Shown here: piece by piece, positions 45,101-58,200 of the stretch | How positions within the stretch are numbered: position 1 is the first letter of the stretch | How the letters are laid out: each line of letters starts with the position of its first letter | Assembly: GCA_016165875.1 (NCBI GenBank) | Contig: JABBOT010000009.1 | Span: 13,024,370 to 13,088,369 of the forward strand | Direction: 5' to 3' | Length of the DNA: 64,000 bases | From: Acanthopleura granulata | Lineage: Eukaryota > Mollusca > Polyplacophora > Chitonida > Chitonidae | The notes under the pieces: generated by a model | Databases searched by the model: none | Seen by the model: only the letters and a program-made list of their open reading frames with translations | What the model was told of the DNA's origin: nothing | Translations under genes and position numbers: made by a program

Positions 45101-46174
45101 GTATACATCATGTATTAAACATCAAAAACCCAAGAATTTATAACCTAAAAAGTTTTCGTTTTCCTATCAACTGTCAAAAATACTGACTGATACACTGTTT
45201 ACTGAAGACTGTCACATCCTCCAACACTTAATACATTTCATCTGAGATCTGACCTGTAAAAATACACTTTCAAAAGCACACAAAGGCCTCTTGATGATGC
45301 CGTTAATCATATTCTGTTAATATGCAAAAACTCTTCAGTTGTTTCATAAGGTAACTGAGTCATTCAGAATCAAAGACAATGTGTCACTTAAAGGCAGACA
45401 GGTAGAGGTCTACTGTAGTATGCACCTAAAACTGAGAAGGCTTACATCATATATGGATATCCTAAATGACCTAAAATGTCGTCCATGACAAAGTTGCTCA
45501 TTTTTCCTGATTCTGACAGTTCTATTGATTTTAGGAAGGTCTTTTGAGGTTTGTTTGGAAGATGTGATGATATCCTACTGGTAAAATGTAAGATTTAGCA
45601 CCAAATGTAATACTTTTTCACATCTACAGATGTCATTGTGTGGGGTAAAATTTTAGGCCATTTAGGGTATCTCTTGATGGTTTGTTTACTGTTGTATCTG
45701 ACTGACAGTAAATCAGCAGGTATGTGCTAAAGGATTTGTTGTGAACACAGATAACCAAAGTAAACAAGAAGAACAAACTGCAAAAAGAATGTAATGTTTT
45801 TTATTTTTCTCTTTAAGAAGGTATTTATTATAAATTTAATCACACACGACAGGCCATCCATTTTTTGACATGCTGGATGGGTGTTTTTTTCAAGCTTACA
45901 AACAATACAGTAAAAATTGTTGACCTTTAAAATTTCTCCCTGCCCAAAACTTCCTACTGCACACAAATTCAAAATGTTTGTCCAATGTGCGTGGTTACTA
46001 TGGGCGGGTGGATCAATCATTCAACAGAAGAGCCTAATACTGTGCAGTTTCTCCATAATGGTCTTGTAAGGCAGATGGCAGAGAACAGACAAAGGTACTG
46101 ACCTTGTTTTTAATCCATTTAGAGCCTCTTGCATGGCAGCACATTCTGATTCCTCAGCTTCTGCCAACACCTTG
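42189..46174 (-). CDS. Unidentified coiled-coil protein, last five exons
   Basis: Exons in transcript order: 46174-46103, 44940-44868, 44377-44301, 43589-43526, 42299-42189 (TGA). All five have GT-AG sites and the phases fit, giving 131 residues. The first four encode charged helical sequence (KVLAEAEESECAAMQEALNG, then SCQQKLRKKLMEEEASLNDA and IIEKTREEITQLELEANSVK) typical of a coiled coil. The last exon is an acidic tail (TLFTDTDGDTIDVEDMYVDY) ending GGHD. The 5' exons should lie between 46175 and about 52000 but I could not find them. Cytoskeletal, centrosomal or kinetochore proteins have such tails; nothing here decides. Confidence 0.7.
42340..42930. repeat. Minisatellite with a 190-bp higher-order repeat
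   Basis: Base units of about 47 bp (ACATCTGACTGATTTACATG followed by GAAGAAACCAGA) vary, but 42491-42680 and 42681-42870 are almost identical. I see one base difference: AATGAAGGAACTAG versus AATGAAGAAACTAG. It lies in the last intron of the coiled-coil gene. Confidence 0.85.
43293..43318. repeat. (AC)n microsatellite
   Basis: Thirteen AC units in the last intron of the coiled-coil gene. Confidence 0.9.
43740..44035. repeat. Second SINE-like family, copy 1
   Basis: Blocks GTGGTGCTGCACTGGAATGT and GACACCCCAACCAGTCACAT match GTGGTGTCACCACTGGAACA and GACACCCCACCCAATCACAT at 54470-54550 in the same order. It lies in an intron of the coiled-coil gene. Confidence 0.5.
45456..45671. mobile_element. 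MITE-like element with 22-bp inverted ends
   Basis: GATATCCTAAATGACCTAAA at the left and, read on the other strand, GATACCCTAAATGGCCTAAA at the right. The 216-bp interval has no ORF. It is in the intron between exons 46174-46103 and 44940-44868. Confidence 0.55.
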
Positions 46175-46625
46175 CTGCCAATAGAGATCAACAGAGATAC
46201 TTATCTATAGACATTGGCAGCAACAAACACAACCCTGTCAAATACCAACAATTAAAACATTTACAGTATCAGACAAAACTAAGGAAATGTTATAACATTT
46301 AAGAAAAAAGAGACCAAACAAAGAAGTGCCAAGGAGAAAAAAATTAAAATTTTTGAAAATTTAAGGTTCAAAGTGTTTACATCCTGGAATACATGAGTAT
46401 CAGTGTGCTGGCCAGGGTTTTTGATAGTGCCAGTCCAACAAAACATACATTTAAGATTTCTACCAGTCCATTTTCCAGATTTCTTCTAGGTCAGCATCAC
46501 ATTTTAGCCAGCAACTCCAAATTACAGGTTGATGGTCCAATAAGACCAGTGGGCACAAGTCTGGCTAAAGGTAAAACTATGATGAGTTTAGGGTCTATAC
46601 TTCAATGTCCCTGTGATGTGATATC

Positions 46626-47217
46626 CAAGAATCAAGGTGGTAAAGGGTTTGGTAGACAGGTGTAATCAACATTGTACTCACTCTACAAAGCCATGAATCA
46701 AGTAGGTAACAAAGACTTTGGTGGATGGGTGTAACACACATGGTGCTCACTCCTCACAGCCATGAATCGAGGTGGTAACAAAGGGGATTTGGTGGATGGA
46801 TATATCACACACTGTACTCAAATCTACACAGCCACGAATCAAGGTGTTAACAAATGCTTATGTGGATCTGTGTAACACACACTGTACTCACATCCACTGA
46901 TCAAGGTGGTAACAAAGGTTTTGGTGGATCTGCGTAACACACATTGTACTCACACCACACATCAGTTGATCAAGGAGGTAACAAAGGCTTTAGTGGCCAG
47001 GTGTAACACACAATGTAATCACTCCTCACACCCATTCATCAAGGTGGTAACAATGGCTTTTGTGGCAGGGTGTAACACGCCCCGTATACACAGGCATTGA
47101 TCAAGGTGGTAATAAAGGTTTTGATGGACAGGTGTAACGAACACTGTACTTACTCCACACATCCACTGATCAAGGCGGTAACAAAGGCTTTGGTGGACGG
47201 GTGTAACAAACACCACT
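46626..47217. repeat. 69-bp minisatellite, nine copies
   Basis: The TCAAGG anchor (TCGAGG or TCAAGT in diverged units) recurs at 46632, 46698, 46767, 46839, 46901, 46970, 47039, 47101 and 47170. The unit carries GGTGGTAACAAAGGCTTTGG and GTGTAACACACACTGTACTC. Because 69 is a multiple of 3, open frames across it are artefacts. Confidence 0.85.
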
Positions 47218-49337
47218 TCCGATGCTGCTTTGCATTTAGTTGTCTCTTCACAAAACAATTCTCAAGTCTGGATGTGGCTGAACTCTTAGCACCTGCTCAA
47301 AGAACACAACAACAACAAATATTCACAGCCATTGTATTCATCATGTACCCTTTAAAACATCGGGGATATTTACAGGATGATTATCAGTGATAAACCAAAA
47401 ACATAAGAAATGGTGAAACACTTTAACAATGATTTTTAATACTTTGACAACTGGGCATTTTAATGCATATTTCAAAATTTTGAAAACAAGGGTAGTATAA
47501 AAATTACAGGAAACTAATTAATTATGACTAGAATAATCTTATGGTGCCTGAGTCTGGGTCTCAAATATTTCAGAATATTGTTTTATCTAAACATGAACAC
47601 AGCCGTGGAAAAAAATATGCAATCTGCCCCTGTGCGTCGTTTTGTACTAGCATGACGGGCAGTTCACTCTGTTTAACTTGTCATGATGACATAACTGGAA
47701 AAACTGAGTAATGAAGCAGGTTGAATGGACTGGAGTGCCTGTGTTCTTTTAAGTGTTTCCTAATGTCCTATTGCTGCAAATTTCTATTATACTTTATCTT
47801 TTTTCACACTAAACAGCACATTGACAAAAGGCTAAAAATAATCCTACATAAAATGATGAGTAATTAAAAATGACCTGATTATGTGCTAAGACAACAACAT
47901 GTCAGATTACTTCCCATTTATGATGTATAAATTATCATGTACAATAATCTTTCTGTTAGGGCATCCCAATGACTAATGTGGTGCCAATGACAAGGTGCCC
48001 TAGGAGATACGAAAGCTTTGATTCTTATTGGGTGGTTAAATGGAAACTTTCAATAGTTCTGCATGCTCAAGCCCATGCAGCTTTCCACCGCTGTAAAGAT
48101 AAACATAACTAGAAAGAATTTAATTATAGGTTTCTTCCAGTTTTGTTGTATTCAGTATATTCTCTGCATTCTGAGGATTATTTTAATGGGCTTTGGTTAT
48201 TGTGCTGTATACAGATCAGCACACTTTCTGCCAAATTCTCAGCAAATGTCACATATGTATATCCCTATTCTTGTACAATATGACTGCAATTTATATTTCT
48301 GGTTTTTCAAATCAAGCCATATTTGAAACAGCGACACTTCAGACTGGCAGAAGAAATGGTTGATGGGAGATTGATGCCTAAGCTAATTGGTTTTACACTT
48401 GGTTTGAGTGATATCCTGGCGGCATGTGGCCACACGAATGTGGCTCAACTGATCTAACGATGCACTGACGTGCCGAGCAGTTTGGTACCATTGTACATTG
48501 TTAAATCTGGTGTCACTTGCAGCTGTTCAGAGGTGGTCTGTTTTCGACCAGCTACAACAGTAGGGAGATATTACTGTGTATAAAATCTGAATTATATCGC
48601 ACAGTTATATTGCATACAGATATATGCATGTCCTCAACTCAACCTGGGCATAGGCACGAGGTTCAATACGTAAATTATCTGTTACCGAGGTTTAAAAATA
48701 GACGGAACATCTGCATTTTCAACTGTCACTGGCACTAGTTAGGCTATTCGCTGTTGTCTGACGTCTTACTCTCTTGTATTCCTTTCTTTTTCGGGCGGCT
48801 ATTCCTCTTTTGTGCTTGACTGTTCTGTTTCTTCACTGGTCTCATCGTGATTCGTAAAACTATTTCAACCTAAACTTTGGATGGATTTCTTTCATAAACC
48901 CGCCATCACCCACACCTTTTCTACCTCTACTGTCGGAGTTCTTTGAAGGGAGGCGACTCTGTAAGTCTACCTCGATGTGATAATACAAACGCGTTTCTTC
49001 ATACTAAAAAATTTTAAAAAGCAGTCAACGAAACTTTGCATGGGCATCAGGAAACCAGACAGTTTACCGACGTGAACATTTACACAAAGGCGAAGGAATG
49101 TCACAGTCTTCGTATTTAGCGTCTGCTTTATCATGGAACTAAATACCTCCAAGCCTTCACGAACAAACTTTTCCAGTTTATTTGGAACTGTTGACTGGAG
49201 AAATTAAACCGGGTACTTTTTTACAAAGATAAACTCCTACCCAGCTTTTAGATGTTATTAAAGCTACAAATTTCAACTTGGCTACTAAAGCACTGAAGCT
49301 CAAATCAGCAGAAATATTTTGAGGATAAACCAAGCTT
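47218..49337. other. No firm gene
   Basis: Missing 5' exons of the coiled-coil gene may lie here, but no splice-bounded coding stretch was convincing. An open minus-strand stretch at 48967-49190 has an acceptor (AATTTCTCCAG) but an atypical composition. Confidence 0.3.
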
Positions 49338-49553
49338 TTGGACTTAATAAAGCAGTCCCATGAATATATGGGAGGTTGTCTTTACTATTTTTCCTGTACT
49401 TTTGTTCCTGTAAAACTTGATTTACCCGAATTTTACACGGCTATATTGTGTTGGAGAAATGTTAGAAAACCACATGATTTTGATGTTTTCACGAAATGTT
49501 ATGAAACAATAAAGCCAACACTAGCACAAAACGAGGAATTTTTTTTGCCATGA
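49338..49553 (+). pseudogene. Possible LINE ORF2 fragment
   Basis: The segment LDLPEFYTAILCWRNVRK resembles the LPxFYxxILxxW region near the C-terminus of some LINE ORF2 proteins. It is short, without RT motifs and flanked by stops. Confidence 0.35.
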
Positions 49554-50159
49554 CTGATTATAATGCCGACAAGTGTGAAAATATCATTTACAGATACTTT
49601 TAGTAACAATGGGCATGCAAGGAACTCAGTTCCGTAGGGTTATATACAGACAAGAGGCAGATTACAACGTTCAGCAAAGTGGTGCCAAACTACTTTTGAA
49701 ATGTTTGTTACTCATAGTTTAGCGTCTTGGTTTTATTTATCATTGCTTCCAATATTTCAGTCATTTCACTATGGTATCTGCATATTTTTGTGGCCTGCCT
49801 AATGCCGACGGTGCTGCCTCATTGAAGTGCAATATTGAAGACGCGTTTCCACACCAAAATATACAGTACAGCGACACCTTGTCAAACTGTATACTTGACC
49901 TTGTTGACATTACCATAAAGCCTGTAGAAGGGTAGCCTATAGATGGGGAAAAGTCTGACGCAGATGAGATTAGACAGATTTCTAAACCATCAAGCGTTTA
50001 TGGGTAAAACAAAGTTGTAAGAGCAACTCTGTAGCCTTCATTTTCCGGCATAAAACTGGAGAGAAAATAGCCTTGCAATATTCAGTGTATATTTTACTTG
50101 GGGGAAAAGGTCTTCGTTCTACTTGTCTGGTATAAGTTAGACGGATCCGTCGTGGATAG

Positions 50160-50805
50160 ATTTATTTCATTGTTTTACACTGTAGTTCAGCACATTTCAC
50201 TTATCTGTCGGTGGGCAGCATTATGGTGGAAGGAAACCGAAAGAACCCAGGGTTGAAGTCCAAACTCCTCAGATACACGGCCATTTCTCCTTTGTGTAAC
50301 AACTCCGATGTACACTATTGGCTGGCCTCTGAAGCCAGCAGCCACCTCACTGGCAGGAAGGCAGATGCTAGATGGTCTGTCCTGGCAGTAGTTGTCTTTA
50401 TATGATAGGTGTTTTACGCCGTACTCAAGAATATTTCGTTTATATGACAGAGGCCAGCATTATGGTGGGAGGAAAAACCGTGCAGTGCCTGGGGAGACCC
50501 ATGACCATCTGCAGGTTGCTGGCAGACCTTCCCACGTACAGCGGACAGTAATATTTATTTGATTGGTACTCAAAAATATTTCACTTATACAACGGCGGCC
50601 AGCATTATGAATGCGAGAGCTGGTCTGTCCAGGTAGTAGTTATCTTTATATGATAGGTGTTTTACGCCGCGCTCCAGAATATTTCGTTTATAACATGGAG
50701 GCCAGCATTATGGTGGGAGGGAAAACCGGGCAGTGCCCGGGGGAAACCCATGACCATCCGCAGGTTGCTGGCAGACCTTCCCACATATAGCGAACAGTAA
50801 TAAGA
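50160..50805 (-). repeat. Cluster of minus-strand SINEs with a 248-bp tandem duplication
   Basis: Four SINE 3' ends on the minus strand begin near 50160, 50405, 50560 and 50650 (TTTTACGCCGTACTCAAGAA type). TGGTCTGTCC starts at 50373 and again at 50621, and the following 180 bp are shared, ending at 50551 and 50803. A segment holding one SINE plus a truncated SINE has therefore been duplicated in tandem. Confidence 0.8.
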
Positions 50806-52284
50806 CCCAACCTTAGGGGGGCTCGGTCATCTGGTTTAATTGGCCCAGACAGGGGTCACTTTCACAAAATTGCACATCTTTTGTAACTTCTCGTCAAAGA
50901 CGTCTGGGTGATTTGGGAGAAAAATTCAGAGAAATTTTCAAAAATACCACTGTATGTACAACTGTCCCTAAAGTCAATCTAACAACTTTACACATGAGAC
51001 TTGGGTTTATAAAATAGCACCTGTCCCACTTCAGCTCACAACACATAAAATAAATCCCACCCTCTGAATGGGCTTAATGCGATTTTAGCCTTATGCACCT
51101 TAAGCTACCATATATGTAGCAATATAAGGACTACAAGCTGTTTCAGTAATTGGTTTCAGTAAAACCAATGCAGAACCTCCCGTCACAGTTCTATGATGTA
51201 TGTAATCAATGAATATACCTTCAGATTTCCAATAATAACGCCACTTATAAGTTTCTAGAGTCTTTTTTTTTTTTATTGACTGAACATCCCCAAATCATTC
51301 AAGTTCAACTCAATTTGCCCTCAGTCTTTACTAATTCATCTATAATGGAGAACAATTCACCAGTAGTGAGTAATTACTGATTGTTTTCTCAATTTTGCAG
51401 CGAAAAAGCTCTTGCAGCCTTTAACAAGCTGAAAAACAAGGACAAGCTACATTTGAACAAAAAAAAAATGGGATTTTGGTTAAAAAGGTTAGTACATGTA
51501 CAATTTCAGCACTGACCGATGCAATGGGCTCTTGGTTTGACGTTGCGTACTTCCAAGAGACAAATCTCATAAAAATCTCTCAATCTTTTTGTATGAACAT
51601 ACCAATCAATCCTCGAACATTTTCACATACATGTATACACACAAAATATAAGGGAATAATAACTGCAGTTAGCCTGCGCCAAAAATCAGGGTAAGTTCTC
51701 ACTGCTACTATGCATGCCCAATGTGGGCAGCATCGTATGTAAGAGGAAGATCAATTTGGAAATATACATGAACATAAATTTACACTGAGACTTCTACATC
51801 GAAGTTTGTCGTGAATTCATACAATTTTTTTTGTGAATTAGCAATGCTAAAGCTCGTACAATATTTCAAGAAAGACATCAGATTCAAATAATCACACTGA
51901 TATTGAGCCCGTCTCAAATACAGACAAAATAAGACTCTGTACATTACTATTAGCGATTTACAAAGCACACACTGAAATGTCCACCCAGGATACAATTTGA
52001 AATTCCCCCTTACTGCATGACTCACCAAAATTGTAGCATGTAGATGTGACAATGTGGCAACTATGTTATTAAGATATTAGTTTTCAGTCAAAACTCTACA
52101 GTTCAGAGATATAAGGTTATTTAACACGAAAAATGTTGCCCAGTCAATATAATCTGGATAGATCCTCCCAGACGCAAGGAATTACTTTCTTGCCAGCCAA
52201 TCACTCGATGTTGTGGATAGCAGACGAACATTCATAGCTCCTGGACAGCCCCTTAAAGCTTCGACACTCATAGCCCTCCAATGT
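50806..52284 (-). other. Aldolase 3' UTR and flank
   Basis: No coding exon. A minus-strand AATAAA within an A-run at about 51267-51280 is the only canonical poly(A) signal I found, giving a 3' UTR of about 1 kb if used. Confidence 0.35.
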
Positions 52285-55200
52285 TTAGTAGGCGTGGTTA
52301 GCTATGAAGAGAGACTGGCCTGCTGCTGCACTGTCAACTCCGCCTTCATACTTACCCACGGCCGCTAAACCATTTGCCTGGCAAAACAAAAAAAAAAAAA
52401 ACTCATCAAAATTTTCACTAAAAACATTTTTGGGAATCTACAAGGAGAGTTCAGCTGTCGATTTTGTTGTCTAGGTCAAATCCTCCTCACCTTGTAGTAT
52501 GCATCAGTTCAATTAAAGCCATTTCTATACCATCTTAGCCAGAAAAATGAATGCCAACAAAAAAATATGTAGGTTACCTTGTATTTGCAATACCCACAGA
52601 TCAACTTTAAACAAAAATCCTGACACTTGTACAATGTTTTGTGTCTCACCTTTGCCCTCTTGAGAAGCTCATTCTGCCCAGCAGCCTTGTTCTCGTCCTT
52701 GCCTTGCCAGGCCTTCAGTACGCTGGCCTGAAGGGCACGACCATAAGAGAAGGTCAGAGCCCACGGCTTCTTGCCCTGGAATTTGTTGATGGCATCCAGG
52801 TTAATGGAGGCGTCCTCTTCTGACTGACCTCCTGACAGGAAAGTAATGCCTGGACAGAAGAAAGAAATACAGGCTCATATACTAATCATATAAGAGTAAC
52901 AGGCTCTACCCATTGCCATTTTCCTATTCATTACATATTAATTTCTTAAAACTCCTATTTTCATAAGCCAGAATTAAAAAAAAAAAAAAAAAAGAATTTC
53001 CCTACTGAATGACCCTATTTTTTCTTGATCAGGTCAGATTACGCTCAAAGAATTTTTTTGAACACAGCCTGATGAAATTGCTTATGTATGCTTAGGTTTT
53101 ACGTTGAACAAACAATTTTTCAGCCATGTGACGAGTTATTTTTCGAGTCACATGTGGAGTCCTTGAATAGTATGTATATACACACACACATATATACATA
53201 CACACATGTAAATATATATATATATACATTTATATAGAGAGAGAGACTATCGTTAGAGCTTGAGTTGTCTGACGTTGGCCAGTTGCATCAGCCAAGCTCG
53301 AAGATGATAGATAATCTATTTATCATATACCTTTACTTTTAGATACAAAATGGTCAAAATGAGCAAAATTTCATCAGCTCTGATACGATTATGTTGTACA
53401 AATTTCTATTTCATTTGTTTCAAATGGAAACTGCTTAAATGAAATCAATATAACAAACATCCACGCGCTTAAACTATTATAAGGCAGTCACTTCACAGAA
53501 CGCTGATCAATCCCTATGCCACCAGGATTCCCTCACACGCAGTCATCATGTGAGAGACGTGGATGATGCGAGGAAGGTTTCAATGTGCTGTATAGTTTAA
53601 AAACATCTTGTTCAAAAGGAACAGTTAAATGATGATGACATACTGGAAGTTTGGCTCTACAACAGTGATGCAAAGTCTACATTTATTGATAATGTGTTCC
53701 CCACGTGGCCGTGTAACTGCTGATAGTCTGACCACAATGACACCTGAACAGTGGAAATTTTCAAATCGGACAATGAATGGTGATATCACCAGGGTGGAAA
53801 TGCTGAAACTATTGATGACTGCTGCAGATGTGGGCACGTCTGATACATGTGCTTTTTGCTGTTTACATTCCGTGAATGGAAAGGTGACAGACATTGGATT
53901 CATGATAACAGCAGCTTTTTTTTTTATTAACTGAGTCAAATGAGTGACCGTGAAAATCTGGTAACTGTGCGTATAGGTTGCTTTGAGGAAAAGTTTAAAT
54001 ATTTTCAACAAGAGGGTCAATCATATTTTCATTCAACATTCAGTGAACTTTAAATCTGAAAAAACGTACCCCCAGGATGTGACCATTTAACTGAACTGAA
54101 ACTCAAAAGGGCGCCAACTGCGATCAAACTGTGGGCAGTTTTGCTCATAAATCTTACATATTGCCCCCTACTCTCGCCCGTAGGATTTGTAAAGTGTGCT
54201 TCTCATTTCTTTGTATATTAAAATGAAGATATTAAATGTGTTTTCTTCATAACCAGATGCTGCTGTTGTAGTTACACCATGCCAAATTCCGATGTTAGTT
54301 CAGGTGTTTCTCCCCGATAGAGGGTGCTTAGAATGTAAACACTGAAAGTAGTCCATGTCTTCAGGGGAAACATATACAAACCATCCTGTATGGAAAAATA
54401 TAGGTTGCCTCTGTATCATGCAGGTAACTGACATAGGTAAATGATAAACTGTGCTATCCTGTGGCAGGGTGAGTCCATGCTGCCAAAGTGGTGTCACCAC
54501 TGGAACATCATGCTGAAGGCACCTGACATGACACCCCACCCAATCACATGTTGAACAATTTTTGAAGCCTTTGGTATGACCCGACCTAGGATCGATTCAG
54601 GACCTCCCATCTGAGGCAGACACTAACTCCTAGATAGTTGCTCAAATTTCGTGACTACCCAATCTAGGCTACACTGAATCACAATTTCACACAATCTTGT
54701 GTGCATGAAAGATGAGAAATAAGGGTAACTTTATCCTAAAACCATATCTGTTGCTGCTATTTGCCAAAGGATAACCTACCTGGTACAGCTGACGGTACCC
54801 CTCTTGACAGAGCAGTCACTGTGGCTGTAGCAATCTGACCAGGAGTGTACTTCTTGGAGCATGACTGACCAGCAGTGACCATGTTAGGCTTGAGTAAGGT
54901 ACCTTCCAGGAACACGTGGTGGTCAGCCAGGGCCTTGTACTGGAATGCCAGCACCTACAACAGGCAGCAAAATGGATACAGCTCACCTAATGCTGGCCTA
55001 TCAAAATGCTTATAATGGGAAACTTCTAAACCTGCTTCCTGTCTTTAACAAAGGGGCCTTAAGCCATGTGCTCCTTTCTCGGATTGGACTGAAAGCACTT
55101 GGAACAAACACTGCTGTGTCACAGCCGAATAAGATTCTTTGTTTCTCTGCGATTTGGACCCTTTTGTGTAGTCTGCCAGAGTCATCCCTTCAATGAGAAC

Positions 55201-58200
55201 AAATTATCTTTGTAATTTACATGTAACTTATGTTTAAAATATTAACTTTCCTTATATTGACGCAAGGTCCATCCCTATAACACATCAGAAAAATAAGACC
55301 ATTTGATATATCATAATAAACTGTTTGTGTTTCTCTTCCTTCTGCCATGCATGAGTCTACTTGCAGAGTACTATGGAGGTAGATTGGGTTACCTGACCCT
55401 ACTTCTGTTCGTTATAATCATAGCCGAGTAATGTGTCTTGATTTTCAGCCTAGATGGTGTTATTTTAAAATTCTGACAATTATCGCAACCCTGTGTCCAT
55501 CATCCATGCTCAAAATGGTCGATGCAGATCTCTGAACTCCAAGCCGATGGGCACAAGTGTCACTCCAACTCACCTTTGCTGCCCATTTGTGTCATTTTCC
55601 GTTTGAATCTCGAATCTGTCTTCTTAATTTACTACTTTTACTGATGTAACTAATTCACCCTTTTGGTCACATAACCTACTCTTGGCCCTGAAATGTAACG
55701 AGTTCTGGTTTTGAAATCTCGTGAAAACTATGACATTTTCATTGCTGTTTGTAGGTTACAAAACAAATCTTCATAATACAACTGAGAAGGGCACAAAGAG
55801 ATTTTGGCTTTTGTAAGTTTTGAACACATAAATTTGCACAACACAAGTGCGGACCTGATTGAGAGCAATTCTATCGACAGTTTGGGGATCTGAGGCGATT
55901 TTTTGGAGTACGGGTCATGTACTCAGGCTTGGGATGAATGTCAGAATTTTAAAATAACACCCCTGAGTCCATCTAGATGGACTAGCTGATTTTATGACAG
56001 TTAACTACAAAGCCATACCGATACTAACTATATATGTTATACCCCACACCAGCTCGCCAGGGTTGTTTACACTATTTACATTCAGTTGGCCATGCTAAGC
56101 TGAGGCGACAGCATGAGAACTTTGCAGGCTTTAGATCCTGGGAGTGATGTGATAACTAAGGTGGCCAGCCCAAGTTTACAGTGCAGCTTATTGTTAGTCG
56201 CAAGTGTTTTTCAGCAACTTACAGATGAAAGTTAGCACTGCGGATTATGGAAGGGTGCGGCATGTATCCGTGGATCTATCATAAATCTGTTTCCAAACAA
56301 TTTCAATCTGAATATATACTTTCCCCTTTGACTCGATTTATGAGAAGCTGTCAGGCTACAGTGTTTCTGAAGACATTTCTGCACAAACCTGTTCTGTGAC
56401 TTGCTGAGCTGTCTCCAAGTCATGGTCTCCGTCTGGCAATACCTCAGGTTCAACAATTGGTACCAGGCCATTCTACAACAAACAGGAGAATTCTAGTATA
56501 CAGTCAATCACTCAACCCCAACAAAGAAACATCATGTAAAAGTTCTCAATTTGTTTGGGCAATATATTTGCAAGCTTCCAGATCAAATTCCTTCACTGGA
56601 AAAGTGAGGATGGAAACTGATCTTTAGCAAGTTAGGGTTTCAAGGTGTCAAACTGTACAAAATACGTACATGTACGATGCTGTTTATAATAACAGTTAGG
56701 TGTAGTACTCTGATGTGAAACAAAGGCTTGGGGCATAGCAACTAGATGGAAGATTACAAATCTAGTCAGAATTAATTCTAGACAGCTATGTACAAACCTG
56801 CTGACAGATGCTAGCGTAGCGAGCCAGGACATTGGCATTCTCCATCATGGCCTGGTAGGAGGGGGTGTGGGGACCAATCTTCAAAACACACCTCCACTTA
56901 GCAAACTGAGCTCCGTCTTTCTTGTACTGGGCACACCTTTCAGCCAGGCCATCCAGACCTGGGGGGACAAATTAGGAGGATAAGTACAGCAACAACAAAT
57001 CTTGTGCTCTACATTCTGGGTGCAAAAACCTGCAGAACTGTCAGAACTGCCACAACAAAAAGGCAAAACATCCCTGGTGAAATATTTACCTAATCCAGGC
57101 AAAACGATATACAGTATTCAAACAAACAAAACATCTTTAAATGGTTAAGGCATTCACTGGTCATGGCAATTTTATTGTGCTTTCAGTGCTATGCACCAAG
57201 CAAGGCCATCTGTGTCAGGCGGGTTAAGCCCAACCAACATTTTCAAGGCTGGTCCAAATGAGGCAGCAAGAAATATGGTTGAAAAGGTCAACCATAACAT
57301 ATATTTTTTTTATCATTTATGTAAATTAATCACAGTATAATGAAAATATGAAATAAAAATTTTTAAATATTATATTAAAAAGGATTTCTTTGTGCCACAT
57401 GTCTTCAGTACCATACAAGCCATTCCATGTATTTGAACAGCTCAATATGTACGCCTTACTGCTCAATTCCTGGCTATAGGTCTGCTTTATAGATACGTGG
57501 CCAGATCATGAGGTTTTGTTTGTACACCAGTTCACCTTTATAGATGACATGCCTCTGGCTACATTGGTTTGCATATGTTGCTGCCCAAGGACGGCAAACA
57601 TCACAAACATGTTGATACAGGCCCTGTTTGTGGGTAATCAGCTGTGCTCACCTCAAGGACAGTCTCACAAAATCTATACGTCAAACATTAAGCTCATAGG
57701 CCAGCTTATCTATAGCAGATCTAACTGTTCATGTACACATTGTGAATGTACAGTAGTAGTAGTAAGTAACAAAAAAGTTCCAAAAGTCATATTTGGTCTT
57801 CAGTAAATACTAGATACACCCACCTACACTACTTGCCTGCAAGCCATTTTCACTCCTGCATGTCCTGTGTGATCACTTCAATACAGTATTTCAACTTAAG
57901 TTGAACTTTTTTTCTTCAATTTTGAAGGACTCATTCTGATTAATTCATCCACCTTATAGGACCATGAGCTTTTCTTTATTTCCTTTCATGAAGTTAATTT
58001 CTTAACAGAAAGCATCATTTAAGGCCTTCATGTGCCTTCACATATAGACCAAACTTCAGACAAAACATTACCTGTAGTACAGCTCAGGTCTGAGCCAAAT
58101 ACACAGGAAAGGTGCGGCTGCTGTCTTCTCTGATGCTAACATGCCGAGATCCACACCACTTGTCAGGTTTAAGTGCATGTCACCCAAGTCAAGACACACT

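Noticed and set aside
46393..47390. Plus-strand ORFs with periodic peptides
   Set aside because: They coincide with the 69-bp minisatellite, whose period is a multiple of 3.
48967..49190. Open minus-strand stretch with an acceptor, considered as a 5' exon of the coiled-coil gene
   Set aside because: It ends in a stop without a donor that preserves phase, and its hydrophobic sequence does not suit a coiled-coil protein.
53625..54020. Overlapping 131-codon minus and 101-codon plus ORFs
   Set aside because: They lie in an aldolase intron with no recognised motif, no splice-site support and atypical composition. They are mutually overlapping chance frames.
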